Origin: Flavobacterium sp. N502540
GTDB taxonomy: Bacteria; Bacteroidota; Bacteroidia; Flavobacteriales; Flavobacteriaceae
DNA: 64,000 nucleotides
Direction of reading: 5' to 3'
Assembly (NCBI RefSeq): GCF_025947365.1
Contig: NZ_CP110012.1
Location: 1,922,001 to 1,986,000, forward strand
The notes under the pieces are model-generated. The model was not told the DNA's origin. It saw nothing but the letters and a program-made list of their open reading frames with translations, and did no database searches. The translations under genes and the position numbers were made by a program. Positions 54,695-63,343 of this stretch are shown here, in pieces (within the stretch, counting starts at the first letter, position 1; each line of letters opens with the position of its first letter).

Positions 54695-54717
54695 TTTTAT
54701 ATAGTTTTAGTTTTTAG

Positions 54718-54752
54718 AAAAAGAGGATATTCATTTCGAATATCCTCTTTTT
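54718..54752 (+). terminator. Terminator of the barrel gene
   Basis: AAAAAGAGGATATTC (54718-54732) pairs perfectly with GAATATCCTCTTTTT (54738-54752). Confidence 0.9.
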
Positions 54753-54760
54753 TTGTGCCC

Positions 54761-54904
54761 TGTCATTTCGACTGAAAGGAGAAATCGCACAAACAATTCC
54801 GCAAAGAAACTACGCGTTGAAAGTCGCCAATCTTAGTCGATCTGCTAATTTGATTTGCTTCGCCTGTTCGCTATCGCTCGAGCCTCTTTTTAGTCGAAAT
54901 GACA
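54761..54904. repeat. 144-bp element with 13-bp terminal inverted repeats
   Basis: TGTCATTTCGACT (54761-54773) and AGTCGAAATGACA (54892-54904) are perfect inverted repeats that enclose about 118 non-coding bases. It is MITE- or REP-like. It ends 48 bases from the stop of the convergent Gfo/Idh gene. Confidence 0.65.
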
Positions 54905-54951
54905 AGATTGTGGTTAAGGCTAATGATAGCAGAGAAAAAACTGCCAGTCCT

Positions 54952-55944
54952 TTATTTTGAATTTCTAAACTCCTTCAATACTTCATCAATCACCCAGGTT
55001 GTTCTGGCAGCAGAGGTTCCTTTTGATGGTGAGAAACCGTCTTTGCCTAAAATTTCAGCAACAACCGTTTCAACAAGTGGTAATTGAATGTGAAGTGGAT
55101 TTTCGATCGTGATGCTTTCTTTTTCACCGTTTGTATATTGAATATGAATAGGATCATTCCCGAAAGTAGAGAACGAAATTTTCCCTTTATCGCCTACAAT
55201 ATCGGTATTGTCGTAACGTTCAAAACTGGCAAAATTCCATAAACCGGTTCCGTGGATTCCATTTTCGAACAAAAATGACATCGAAACCGAATCTTCTGCC
55301 GGATAAGCTTTGAGCTGTGAACTCGCATGTCCGCGGACTGATTTAATCGGACCAAATACAAAATCAAGAAAATCTAAGGTATGACAAGCCAAATCGACAA
55401 ATATTCCGCCACCGGAAATGTGTGGTAAAACCGTCCATGGTAAATTGATTTCGTCGTCGTAGCGTTTCTCAAACGGATGGTATAAAACACAATTTACATG
55501 TCTGACAGTTCCTATTTTACCTTGTTCTATTAATTCTTTGATTTTTAGGAATCTTGGAAGACTTCTTCTGTAATAGGCAACAAACAGCGGAACGTTGTGT
55601 TCTTTGCAAACGCTGATCATTTCGTTGCATTCTTCAAAATTTAAAGCCATTGGTTTCTCTACGTAGACAGGTTTCCCGGCCTTGGCACATAAAATAGTGT
55701 ATTCTTTATGAGAAGATGGAGGTGTAGCAATATAAACGGCATCAACTTCAGGATCATTAATTAAATCGATGGCGTTGGAGTACCATTTAGGAACATTATG
55801 ACGTTTAGCGTAATCTTCGGCAAGAGCTGCATCTCTGCGCATAACAGCAACTAAAGCTGAATTTGAAGTTTTCTGGAAAGCAGGACCGCTTTTAACTTCC
55901 GTTACATTTCCGCAACCTATAATTCCCCATTTTACAATTTTCAT
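54952..55944 (-). CDS. Gfo/Idh/MocA family NAD(P)-dependent oxidoreductase
   Basis: 330 residues. The Rossmann motif is WGIIGCGNVTEVKSG. The catalytic-type lysine lies in YVEKPMALNFEECN (EKP near residue 96). The C-terminal substrate domain has HISGGGIFVDLACHTLDFLD with the conserved Asp and His. It would oxidise or reduce a sugar or cyclitol; the substrate is not deducible. It is flanked by repeats and probably monocistronic. Confidence 0.85.
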   Translation of the reverse strand: MKIVKWGIIGCGNVTEVKSGPAFQKTSNSALVAVMRRDAALAEDYAKRHNVPKWYSNAIDLINDPEVDAVYIATPPSSHKEYTILCAKAGKPVYVEKPMALNFEECNEMISVCKEHNVPLFVAYYRRSLPRFLKIKELIEQGKIGTVRHVNCVLYHPFEKRYDDEINLPWTVLPHISGGGIFVDLACHTLDFLDFVFGPIKSVRGHASSQLKAYPAEDSVSMSFLFENGIHGTGLWNFASFERYDNTDIVGDKGKISFSTFGNDPIHIQYTNGEKESITIENPLHIQLPLVETVVAEILGKDGFSPSKGTSAARTTWVIDEVLKEFRNSK

Positions 55945-55984
55945 TTTTTTGATTTTAGTTTCTCAAATTTAAAAAGTTTACCAT

Positions 55985-56225
55985 GAATTCACGAATTATT
56001 TTCAAGGGGATTCCGCAGATTTAATTTTACCGCAAAGCACGCAAAGTTTTTGTATTAGCCGGGTTTGGTAAAAAGATAAAGTTCGCAAAGCTGGTTCAAC
56101 ACAACGCTTTGCGCACTTTGCATCTTCTGAATATACTTTTGTATAAAAAATATTTGCGTGCTTTGCGGTAAATTCTCAAGCCCAAACAAAACGTTCTTGT
56201 GAAATTCAGAGCAAAAAAAAGCCAC
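55985..56225. repeat. 241-bp tandem repeat, copy 1
   Basis: It begins GAATTCACGAATTATTTTCA. Inside, ACCGCAAAGCACGCAAA and TTTGCGTGCTTTGCGGT are inverted, so the unit can form a large hairpin. The second copy follows directly, offset by 241 bases and nearly identical. Confidence 0.8.
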
Positions 56226-56466
56226 GAATTCACGAATTATTTTCACGGGGATTCCGCAGATTTAATTTTACTGCAAAGTATGCAAAGTTTTTGTATCGGC
56301 CGGGTTTTGTAAAAACATAAAGTTCGCAAAGCTGGTTCAACACAACGCTTTGCGCACTTTGCATCTTCTGAATATACTTTTGTATAAAAAATCTTCGCGT
56401 GCTTTGCGGTAAATTCTCAAGCTCAAACAAAACGTTCTTGCGAAATTCAGAGTAAAAAAAGCCACA
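56226..56466. repeat. 241-bp tandem repeat, copy 2
   Basis: Nearly identical to copy 1 with scattered substitutions. A truncated third start (ATTCACGAATTATTTTTCA) follows. From there to 56575, words such as CCACAGATTAA and TTAATCTGTGG form further inverted repeats. No gene is supported in 55945-56633. Confidence 0.8.
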
Positions 56467-56575
56467 AATTCACGAATTATTTTTCATGCAGATTTATAAA
56501 AGTTAGCCACAGATTAATATGGTTCTCACAGATTAAAAATCATATTAATCTTTTTAATCTGTGGCAAAAAAATAA

Positions 56576-56613
56576 AGCCACGAACTCACAGAATAATTCG
56601 TGAATTCGTGGCT
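56576..56613 (-). terminator. Terminator of the prolyl oligopeptidase gene
   Basis: AGCCACGAA (56576-56584) pairs with TTCGTGGCT (56605-56613), with an inner TCAC/GTGA extension. On the minus strand it is followed by a T-rich run. Confidence 0.65.
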
Positions 56614-56633
56614 AAAAAATTTAGCTTAAAGGT

Positions 56634-58742
56634 TTACTTTTTGGGTAAAGCTTTAATTCCCATATTGTAAAGTGTAAACGCCTGAACATCTACATTTTCC
56701 TGAATAGTTGCGGCAACAGATTTTCCTGCACCGTGACCTGCTTTTACATCAATACGAATTAATACCGGATTTTCACCTGTTTGTTTCTCTTGCAGTTCAG
56801 CAGCAAATTTAAAACTGTGTGCAGGAACCACACGGTCATCATGATCACCGGTAGTTACCATAGTTGCAGGGTACTGAACACCTTTTTTTACGTTTTGTAC
56901 TGGTGAGTATCCTTTTAGGTATTCAAACATTTCTTTGTTATCCTGTGCTGTTCCGTAATCGTAAGCCCAACCTGCACCGGCAGTAAAAGTATGGTAACGT
57001 AACATGTCCATTACACCAACAGCCGGTAAAGCAACTTTCATTAAATCAGGACGCTGTGTCATAGTCGCTCCCACTAATAAACCTCCGTTAGAACCTCCGC
57101 GAATAGCAAGGAAGTCTGAAGAAGTATATTTTTGTGCAATTAAATATTCGCCAGCCGCAATAAAATCGTCAAATACATTTTGTTTTTGCAATTTAGTTCC
57201 GGCATCGTGCCATTTTTTACCGTATTCACCACCACCTCTTAAATTGGCAACAGCATAAACGCCTCCGTTTTCTAACCAAACGGCATTTGCAATACTGAAA
57301 CTAGGAGTTAAGCTAACGTTGAATCCGCCGTATCCATAAAGAATAGTTGGGTTTTTACCGTCTAATTTTAATCCTTTTTTATAAGTGATGATCATCGGAA
57401 TTTTTGTTCCGTCTTTTGAGGTGTAGAACACTTGTTTTGATTCGTAATCTTCGCTTTTAAAATCAACTTTTGGTTTTTGATAGATTTCAGATTTACCTGA
57501 TTTTGGTTCAAATGAATAGATTGTTCCGGGAGTCGTATAATTGGTAAAGCTGTAATATAATGTTTTGTCCTCTTTTTTGGCTCCAAATCCACCGGCACTA
57601 CCTACTGCAGGAAGTTTGATTTCACGGATTAGTTTTCCATTGTAATCGTATTGTTGTATAAATGAAACTGCATCTTTGGTATAATTGGCAAAGAAGAATC
57701 CACCACCAGTTGTAGGGGATAGGATGTCCTTAGTTTCTTTGATAAAATCTTTCCAGTTTTCCGGTTTTGGATTGCTGATATCAACAGTAACTACACGTGA
57801 GTTTGGTGCATTTAAGTCTGTATCTATAAATAATTTAGTTCCTTCATTCTCGATAACCTGATTGCTGCTGTTGAAATTGTCTACAATCGTTACAATCGGA
57901 CTATTAGGTTTCGTTAAATCTTTGATGAACAATTCATTTCCGTAAGTAGAATTGGCGGCAGTAATCACCAGGTATTTGTCATCTTCAGTAACATAACCTC
58001 CTACATATCGGCGTTTTTGATCGGCTCCATAGATAACTTTGTCTTCTTTTTGAGAAGTTCCCAATTTGTGGAAATACAGTTTATGCTGATCGGTTTTTGC
58101 AGATAGTTCACTTCCTTTTGGTTTGTCGTAACTAGAGTAATAAAAACCGTTGTTACCATGCCATGAAACCCCGCTGAATTTTACATCAACGATGGTGTCT
58201 TCCAGAACTTTTTTAGTGATAGCATCAATAATGATTACTTTTCTCCAGTCGCTTCCTCCTTCAGAAATAGCATAAGCTGCTTTTGATCCGTCTTTCGAGA
58301 AGTTTAATCCTCCAAGAGAAGTGGTACCGTCTTTCGAAAAAGTATTCGGATCTAAGAAAACCTCTTCTTTACCGTCTTTTCCTTTTCTATAAACTACAGA
58401 TTGATTCTGAAGTCCATTGTTTTTAGAATAGTAAGTAAATTTTCCTTCTACAAATGGAGCACTGATCTTTTCATAGTTCCATAGTTTTTCCATGCGCTTT
58501 TTTAGTTCATTGCGGAATGGAATTTTGTCTAAATAACCATAAGTTACCTCATTTTGAGCCTTTACCCAGGCTCCAGTTTCAGCCGACTTATCGTCTTCAA
58601 GCCAACGATACGGGTCGTTTACTTTAGTGTCAAAATACACATCAACCGTTTCGCCTTTTTTAGTTTGGGGATACTGAATTTTGCCTTGCCCGAACGAAAT
58701 TCCTGCAGTTGTGATTGCCATTAGAAGAAATGTTTTTTTCAT
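56634..58742 (-). CDS. Prolyl oligopeptidase (S9A)
   Basis: 702 residues with a signal peptide (LLMAITTAGISFGQ), so it is periplasmic or secreted. The N-terminal beta-propeller covers about 70-420 (PYRWLEDDKSAETGAWVKAQ at its start is the family hallmark). The alpha/beta-hydrolase domain holds GGSNGG with catalytic Ser near 549, Asp in TGDHDDRVVP and His in GHGAGKS. It cleaves short peptides after proline. Promoter -7 box TATTTTTG at 58765-58772. Confidence 0.95.
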   Translation of the reverse strand: MKKTFLLMAITTAGISFGQGKIQYPQTKKGETVDVYFDTKVNDPYRWLEDDKSAETGAWVKAQNEVTYGYLDKIPFRNELKKRMEKLWNYEKISAPFVEGKFTYYSKNNGLQNQSVVYRKGKDGKEEVFLDPNTFSKDGTTSLGGLNFSKDGSKAAYAISEGGSDWRKVIIIDAITKKVLEDTIVDVKFSGVSWHGNNGFYYSSYDKPKGSELSAKTDQHKLYFHKLGTSQKEDKVIYGADQKRRYVGGYVTEDDKYLVITAANSTYGNELFIKDLTKPNSPIVTIVDNFNSSNQVIENEGTKLFIDTDLNAPNSRVVTVDISNPKPENWKDFIKETKDILSPTTGGGFFFANYTKDAVSFIQQYDYNGKLIREIKLPAVGSAGGFGAKKEDKTLYYSFTNYTTPGTIYSFEPKSGKSEIYQKPKVDFKSEDYESKQVFYTSKDGTKIPMIITYKKGLKLDGKNPTILYGYGGFNVSLTPSFSIANAVWLENGGVYAVANLRGGGEYGKKWHDAGTKLQKQNVFDDFIAAGEYLIAQKYTSSDFLAIRGGSNGGLLVGATMTQRPDLMKVALPAVGVMDMLRYHTFTAGAGWAYDYGTAQDNKEMFEYLKGYSPVQNVKKGVQYPATMVTTGDHDDRVVPAHSFKFAAELQEKQTGENPVLIRIDVKAGHGAGKSVAATIQENVDVQAFTLYNMGIKALPKK

Positions 58743-58764
58743 AATTTTTGTTTAACGATTGTAG

Positions 58765-58772
58765 CAAAAATA
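58765..58772 (-). promoter_or_regulatory. -7 box (TATTTTTG) for prolyl oligopeptidase gene
   Basis: Perfect TAnnTTTG match on the minus strand, 23 bases before the ATG. Confidence 0.45.
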
Positions 58773-58805
58773 GCATTTTTGTTGTGAAATAATAATGATA
58801 AAAAG

Positions 58806-58880
58806 TTAAACCATATAAGGCATACAAGCTTGCTTAGTCAGGTATTAACTAATCTTAGCTATATGTCGTATATGGTTTAA
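58806..58880 (-). terminator. Long inverted repeat after the TonB receptor gene
   Basis: TTAAACCATATA (58806-58817) pairs with TATATGGTTTAA (58869-58880), with imperfect inward extension. It begins 6 bases past the receptor stop and is the likely 3' end of that transcript. Confidence 0.55.
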
Positions 58881-58885
58881 AAATG

Positions 58886-61093
58886 TTACAGATTGAAGTT
58901 AATTCCAAGGACAATATTTCGTCCTATGTTTGGTATACCGTCCGTTTTTAATCTTGACAGGTGAGCAATATATTTTTTATCCAATAAATTGTTTCCGTTT
59001 AGGTTAACATCGAAAGCATGTTTGCCTAGTTTTACTGTTCCGCCAAAACCTAAATTCACTAAAGTGTATCCTTTCGAAGCAGTTTCGAAACCACTTACAT
59101 TATTTTGGCTAAAAGTAGAAGAAACATTTAAAGAAGCATAGCCTTCTTGAAGCCAGTCTTTGATCTTAAATTCAGTTCTTAAAGTGTTATTCCAGTTATT
59201 AGCAGGAATTAAAGGCAGGTAATCATTGTTTTGTTTTTTACCGGTTACCGTTTCAAAACTGGTTTCAAAATGCAGCCAGTCCAGCGGATGTGGGTGAAAG
59301 TGTAAACCTGCTTCACCTCCGTATAATTTGGCGTCATTCTGAACATAAGCAAAAACATCGTTGTTATCAAGTACTTCGCCTGTTGGTGAAGTGTAAATGT
59401 AGTTGTTCACATGATTGTAAAATCCGTTGATGAAAAACTCAAAGTGCGTGTTTTTATATTCTAAGTTTAAATCGGTTTGAACATTTTGCTCGTTTTTTAA
59501 AGCAGCATTTCCAACTTCATAACGGTTTGTTCCTTCATGAACTCCGTTTGACGTAAGTTCAGCTAAGTTTGGCGCTCTGAAACCTGTAGCCACATTCAAT
59601 CGAAGTGTCAATGGTTCTGCAAGTTTTGTTTTATATCCTAATGAAGCATTAAAACTGTCAAAGGAACGGTCTAAAGGCAGAAAATAACCTTCTTCACCTT
59701 CCGTGCCGTGAGCTTCAGAAGTTACTTTTCGATTGTCAAAACGTAATCCGGCTTGTAAAACATTATTATTCCATTCGTAATTTGCAGTTCCAAAAGCACC
59801 AAAGTCATTTGTAGTCGCATCCGGAATTAAATATTCTTCCCCTGAATTTTTATTAGTCTGATGCATTCCCTGAACACCTACAATCGTTTCAATTTTACCG
59901 AATTTTGGAAAATGATATTTGGTATTGTAATTAAAAGTATTCAGTTTCATATGAAGAGAAGCGTTGTTGCTGTCTTCAAATTCACTTCTGTCATTGGCAA
60001 TATAACCTAAATCAACGTCCAGTTTAGAGTTTTGAAAAAAGATCACATTGTTCAAACTCAATAAATGGTTGAAGATTCCTTGTCTTGGGAACATGGTATT
60101 TTTGCTTGATGACTGTTCTGCGATTCCTTCTTCGGGAATACCAATGTCCAGCTTGTTGTAATTGTAACGTAAAACACTGGAGAAACTAGAGTTGCTGTAT
60201 CCAACTCCGGTTTTAAAATCGGTTTCATTGTAGCGGGTATTGGTTACACGGTCACCGTCGGCAATTTTGTAATCAGAATGAGTATTGAAGCTTCCTCGGG
60301 CTAAGAATTTCCAGTTGTCTGTTGAAGTTTTTAAGCCAATAGAAGAATTACTTCCTTGTGTATTGGTGAAATATTTTTGACTAAAATTAGCTTTGAAGGT
60401 ATTCGCATCGGCAAATTTTTCAGGATTAAAATACAAAACACCGCCTAAAGCATCAGATCCGTATAATAAAGAAGCAGGCCCTTTGATTACTTCGACACTT
60501 TCTATTCCGGCATCATTAAGTCCCAGACCATGTTCGTCTCCAAATTGTTGATTTTCGATACGAACTCCTTGCGAGTATACTAAAACACGATTTCCGCTTA
60601 AACCTCTAATAACCGGTTTTCCAATAGAAGTTCCCGTAGAAATTTGAGAAACTCCCGGAATAGTTGCCAGACCTTCGATTAAAGTTGAAGTTCCTTTTTG
60701 TTGTAATGTTTTAATGCTTTCATGTTCTACTTTCATTACGTTTTGCGATTGCAATTTGTTGAAAGGAGTTGAAACCACAACTTCATCCATTTCAAAAACA
60801 GATTCCGTAAGGGTAATGTCTAAAGTGTTTTCTTTTAAGAGTTTGGAAATGGTCTTGCTTTGCGTAGTATAACCGATAAGAGTAAAAGAAAGTCGGAAAC
60901 TTCCGTTTGGAAGATTCTTAAAATCGTATTTTCCGTTTTCATCTGTTGTTGTTCCTTTGTGTAGTTCAGCTGCATAAACAGATACGCCGGCTAAGGGTTT
61001 GTTTTGAAGATCGATAACAGTTCCCGATACCGAATTTTGAGCAGAAAGAATGCCCGTAAACCCTAAAATAAGGGCCAATATTAGTTTTTTCAT
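58886..61093 (-). CDS. TonB-dependent receptor, possibly for a metal ion
   Basis: 735 residues with a signal peptide (LILALILGFTGILSAQ). A CarboxypepD-reg-like domain covers about 20-105 (GTVIDLQNKPLAGVSVYAAE). The TonB plug covers about 120-225 (IPGVSQISTGTSIGKPVIRG, IKGPASLLYGSDALGGVLYF), and a 22-strand barrel ends in NIVLGINFNL. His-rich loops (AGLHFHPHPLDWLHFE) and a ZnuD-like C-terminus, together with the His/Cys-rich gene just upstream, point to zinc or copper uptake (inference). No SusD partner is present, which argues against glycan uptake. Confidence 0.85.
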   Translation of the reverse strand: MKKLILALILGFTGILSAQNSVSGTVIDLQNKPLAGVSVYAAELHKGTTTDENGKYDFKNLPNGSFRLSFTLIGYTTQSKTISKLLKENTLDITLTESVFEMDEVVVSTPFNKLQSQNVMKVEHESIKTLQQKGTSTLIEGLATIPGVSQISTGTSIGKPVIRGLSGNRVLVYSQGVRIENQQFGDEHGLGLNDAGIESVEVIKGPASLLYGSDALGGVLYFNPEKFADANTFKANFSQKYFTNTQGSNSSIGLKTSTDNWKFLARGSFNTHSDYKIADGDRVTNTRYNETDFKTGVGYSNSSFSSVLRYNYNKLDIGIPEEGIAEQSSSKNTMFPRQGIFNHLLSLNNVIFFQNSKLDVDLGYIANDRSEFEDSNNASLHMKLNTFNYNTKYHFPKFGKIETIVGVQGMHQTNKNSGEEYLIPDATTNDFGAFGTANYEWNNNVLQAGLRFDNRKVTSEAHGTEGEEGYFLPLDRSFDSFNASLGYKTKLAEPLTLRLNVATGFRAPNLAELTSNGVHEGTNRYEVGNAALKNEQNVQTDLNLEYKNTHFEFFINGFYNHVNNYIYTSPTGEVLDNNDVFAYVQNDAKLYGGEAGLHFHPHPLDWLHFETSFETVTGKKQNNDYLPLIPANNWNNTLRTEFKIKDWLQEGYASLNVSSTFSQNNVSGFETASKGYTLVNLGFGGTVKLGKHAFDVNLNGNNLLDKKYIAHLSRLKTDGIPNIGRNIVLGINFNL

Positions 61094-61251
61094 TTGAAAA
61101 TGATGCTATAGTTAATTGAATTTGTCTTCCAATCTGAAACTAAAATCAACGGTACAACTTGCCGAACCTGAAAGTTTCAGGATGGGGGAATTGACCAATT
61201 TTTTAGAATTAGATTAGAAAGAGTTTAAATTTATTTCGTGTATTTCGAAAT

Positions 61252-61605
61252 TTAGGCAACTATAGCCTGCGGAGGCCCCCTTAGTAAATAGGCACTCTCT
61301 GAAAACGAAAATAATCTTTCTGAAAGAGTAAAGAAGTACGGAATTTCGTTATCGAAATGGTGAAACTGAAGCGCAATCTCTTCCGGAACAATATAACTAC
61401 CAAAAGCAAAATGACAAACATAACATAAGTCATAATTATGGTGCTGGTGCGTTATTTCACCACTTGGATCATTGTAATCGTGGTGGCATTGTTTTTCTGA
61501 AAGCTGCTTTACAATATGCTCATAACTGTGTATGGACTGAAAGAATATTGAGAACAATATCATCAGAACCAAAGAAACACTTAATATGAACTGTTTTCTT
61601 TTCAT
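61252..61605 (-). CDS. Small exported His/Cys-containing protein
   Basis: 117 residues from ATG 61605; a TTG at 61614 would add three, but it lies inside the -7 box. An N-terminal signal or anchor (FILSVSLVLMILFSIFFQS) is followed by a metal-ligand-like stretch (CHHDYNDP, HQHHNYDLCYVCHF). The C-terminus ends in a RGPP motif. Such small proteins often lie beside TonB receptors for copper or zinc in Flavobacteriia. They may bind or sense metal in the periplasm (inference). Confidence 0.65.
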   Translation of the reverse strand: MKRKQFILSVSLVLMILFSIFFQSIHSYEHIVKQLSEKQCHHDYNDPSGEITHQHHNYDLCYVCHFAFGSYIVPEEIALQFHHFDNEIPYFFTLSERLFSFSESAYLLRGPPQAIVA

Positions 61606-61611
61606 GACACA

Positions 61612-61619
61612 CAAAGGTA
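61612..61619 (-). promoter_or_regulatory. -7 box (TACCTTTG) immediately before the His/Cys gene
   Basis: Perfect TAnnTTTG match on the minus strand. The expected start is within one or two bases of the ATG at 61605, so the transcript may be leaderless. Confidence 0.45.
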
Positions 61620-61826
61620 TAAAAGATAGAAGAAAAATAGATTTATTTTTTAGATTCTGTTAACGATTCATTGAAAAAAGTTTAGAAAAGGTGTTTTTTT
61701 TGGATCGAAAAGCGAATAATTACATTCAAATGGTATCCTGAACTGGCATTATATTATATTTGTAATTGAAATAAAACTACCCTAAAAAACGTTTACTTGA
61801 AAAACTCTTTAAAACCAAAATACGAT

Positions 61827-62540
61827 ATGCGACTACTATTTAGCTGTTTGTTTTTAGTATCGTTTTTTAATTCTTTTGCCCAGGAAGTAAAGCCGGAGGT
61901 CAAACCGGAAGTGAAGCCTGTTGTTAGAATAGATTCACTATATCGGGAAGATCAGTTTTATTTTTCGGTTACCTATAATCTTCTGACCCAGATTCCACAA
62001 GGGCTTAAACAAAATAAATTCTCTGTCGGGCTTTCTACCGGTTTTCTGCGTGATATGCCAATCAATAAAAGCAGAACGGTTGCCATTGCAACGGGTTTGG
62101 GTTTGAGTTATCAAAATTATAACCAGAACCTGACTATTGCTAAAGGTGCAGATGGTAAGTTGACTTATGAAGTAACCGATTACAATGATATTAAATCAAA
62201 CCGATACAAACAGTATATGGTTGATCTTCCGATAGAATTTCGTTGGAGAAATTCGACCTACGAAAGTTATAGATTCTGGAGAATTTATGGAGGATTTAAA
62301 CTAAGCTATGTTTTTTCTAATAAGTCTCTTTTAGACACCGGAGAAGAGTCTCATAAAATTTCGAACAATCCTGATATAAACAGACTTCAGTACAGCGTAT
62401 ACATGGCCGTTGGTTATAACACCTGGAATCTTTACCTCAATTATGGACTAAACCCCTTGTTTAAAAATGTAACAACGGTTTCAGGGCAAAACATTAATGT
62501 AAGAACGCTGAATGCGGGATTAATTTTCTACATTTTATAG
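61827..62540 (+). CDS. Outer-membrane beta-barrel protein (PorT-like fold)
   Basis: 237 residues from ATG 61827; a TTG at 61797 would add ten before the signal. Signal peptide LLFSCLFLVSFFNSFAQ. A KPEV tandem repeat (EVKPEVKPEVKP) follows. The barrel strands (NKFSVGLSTGFLRDM, TVAIATGLGLSYQNYN, YQ/FRW segments) resemble the PorT family of 8-stranded barrels. I do not call it PorT itself, because its usual neighbours are absent. It converges with the next gene, overlapping by 6 bases. Confidence 0.65.
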   Translation: MRLLFSCLFLVSFFNSFAQEVKPEVKPEVKPVVRIDSLYREDQFYFSVTYNLLTQIPQGLKQNKFSVGLSTGFLRDMPINKSRTVAIATGLGLSYQNYNQNLTIAKGADGKLTYEVTDYNDIKSNRYKQYMVDLPIEFRWRNSTYESYRFWRIYGGFKLSYVFSNKSLLDTGEESHKISNNPDINRLQYSVYMAVGYNTWNLYLNYGLNPLFKNVTTVSGQNINVRTLNAGLIFYIL

Positions 62541-63167
62541 CCATAAATACAGAAATAATAACTGCGGTAAAATTCCAATAAAAGTTCCGATTACTAACTC
62601 ATTAGGAGAATGAGCTTCCATTTCTAAGCGTGATGAAGCGACAATTCCCGTCATTAAAATCAGAAAAGCACTCCAATAAGGATTTTGCAATTGAAGATGT
62701 GTGTTCAGCCCAATTACAAAAATGGTGAATCCGCTAAGGGCCATCATGTGTAAGCTTGCTTTTATTTTAAAAAGGGAGCAAATCAAGGCCAAAATGGTAC
62801 TAAACAAAGCGCCCAGAAAAAAGAAATGTAATTCAGGGTAACGGCTAATGACGATGCTTCGTTTTACCAGTAAAATATACAAAAAGCACTGTAAAATCAG
62901 AGGGATTTTGCGTTGTGAAGTTTCATGAATCATAATAGAATTCACATGCCCCGTCGAACGTAGTAAAAGGTAAAACAGTATGGGTACTAAAATGGTGATG
63001 ATCAGAATTTGAAGCAGCACATAATATTTTTCCTGAGTACTAAAGAGATCATGCTTGAAGAAAAGATAAAACAAGGTGGCGTACATCGATATAAAAATCG
63101 GATGAAAGATATAGGAGAATAGAGGCAGGATTCTTTTCAAAACGTTGTATTTAGTGGTGTTAAGCAA
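62535..63167 (-). CDS. PAP2-like membrane protein
   Basis: 210 residues with about six transmembrane helices. The segment SRLEMEAHSPNELVIG near residue 180 resembles the C-terminal SR-x5-H-x4-D motif of PAP2 phosphatases, with Glu in place of Asp. The first phosphatase motif (KxxxxxxRP) is not clear, so it may be an inactive or divergent member. Its end overlaps the barrel gene. Confidence 0.55.
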   Translation of the reverse strand: MLNTTKYNVLKRILPLFSYIFHPIFISMYATLFYLFFKHDLFSTQEKYYVLLQILIITILVPILFYLLLRSTGHVNSIMIHETSQRKIPLILQCFLYILLVKRSIVISRYPELHFFFLGALFSTILALICSLFKIKASLHMMALSGFTIFVIGLNTHLQLQNPYWSAFLILMTGIVASSRLEMEAHSPNELVIGTFIGILPQLLFLYLWL

Positions 63168-63343
63168 ATATAAACAAATAATGTTTTTTTGCTACGAATC
63201 GTGCGAATTAGCAGGAGTTAAAATTCGTGTAATTCGCAACAAACTTTTTATTAATCTGTGGCAAAAGATGTCACAAAGAATTAGTGAAAATTTGTGAAAT
63301 TCATGGTAAACCTTTTTTTAAATTTGACAAAAAGAAAATCTTA

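Noticed and set aside
56055..56430. Two similar minus-strand frames of 63 and 66 codons
   Set aside because: They are the same frame seen in both copies of the 241-bp repeat; their similarity is explained by the repeat, and no start signals are present.
55985..56466. Possible CRISPR array
   Set aside because: Units are 241 bases and adjacent without spacers; no cas gene is in the window.
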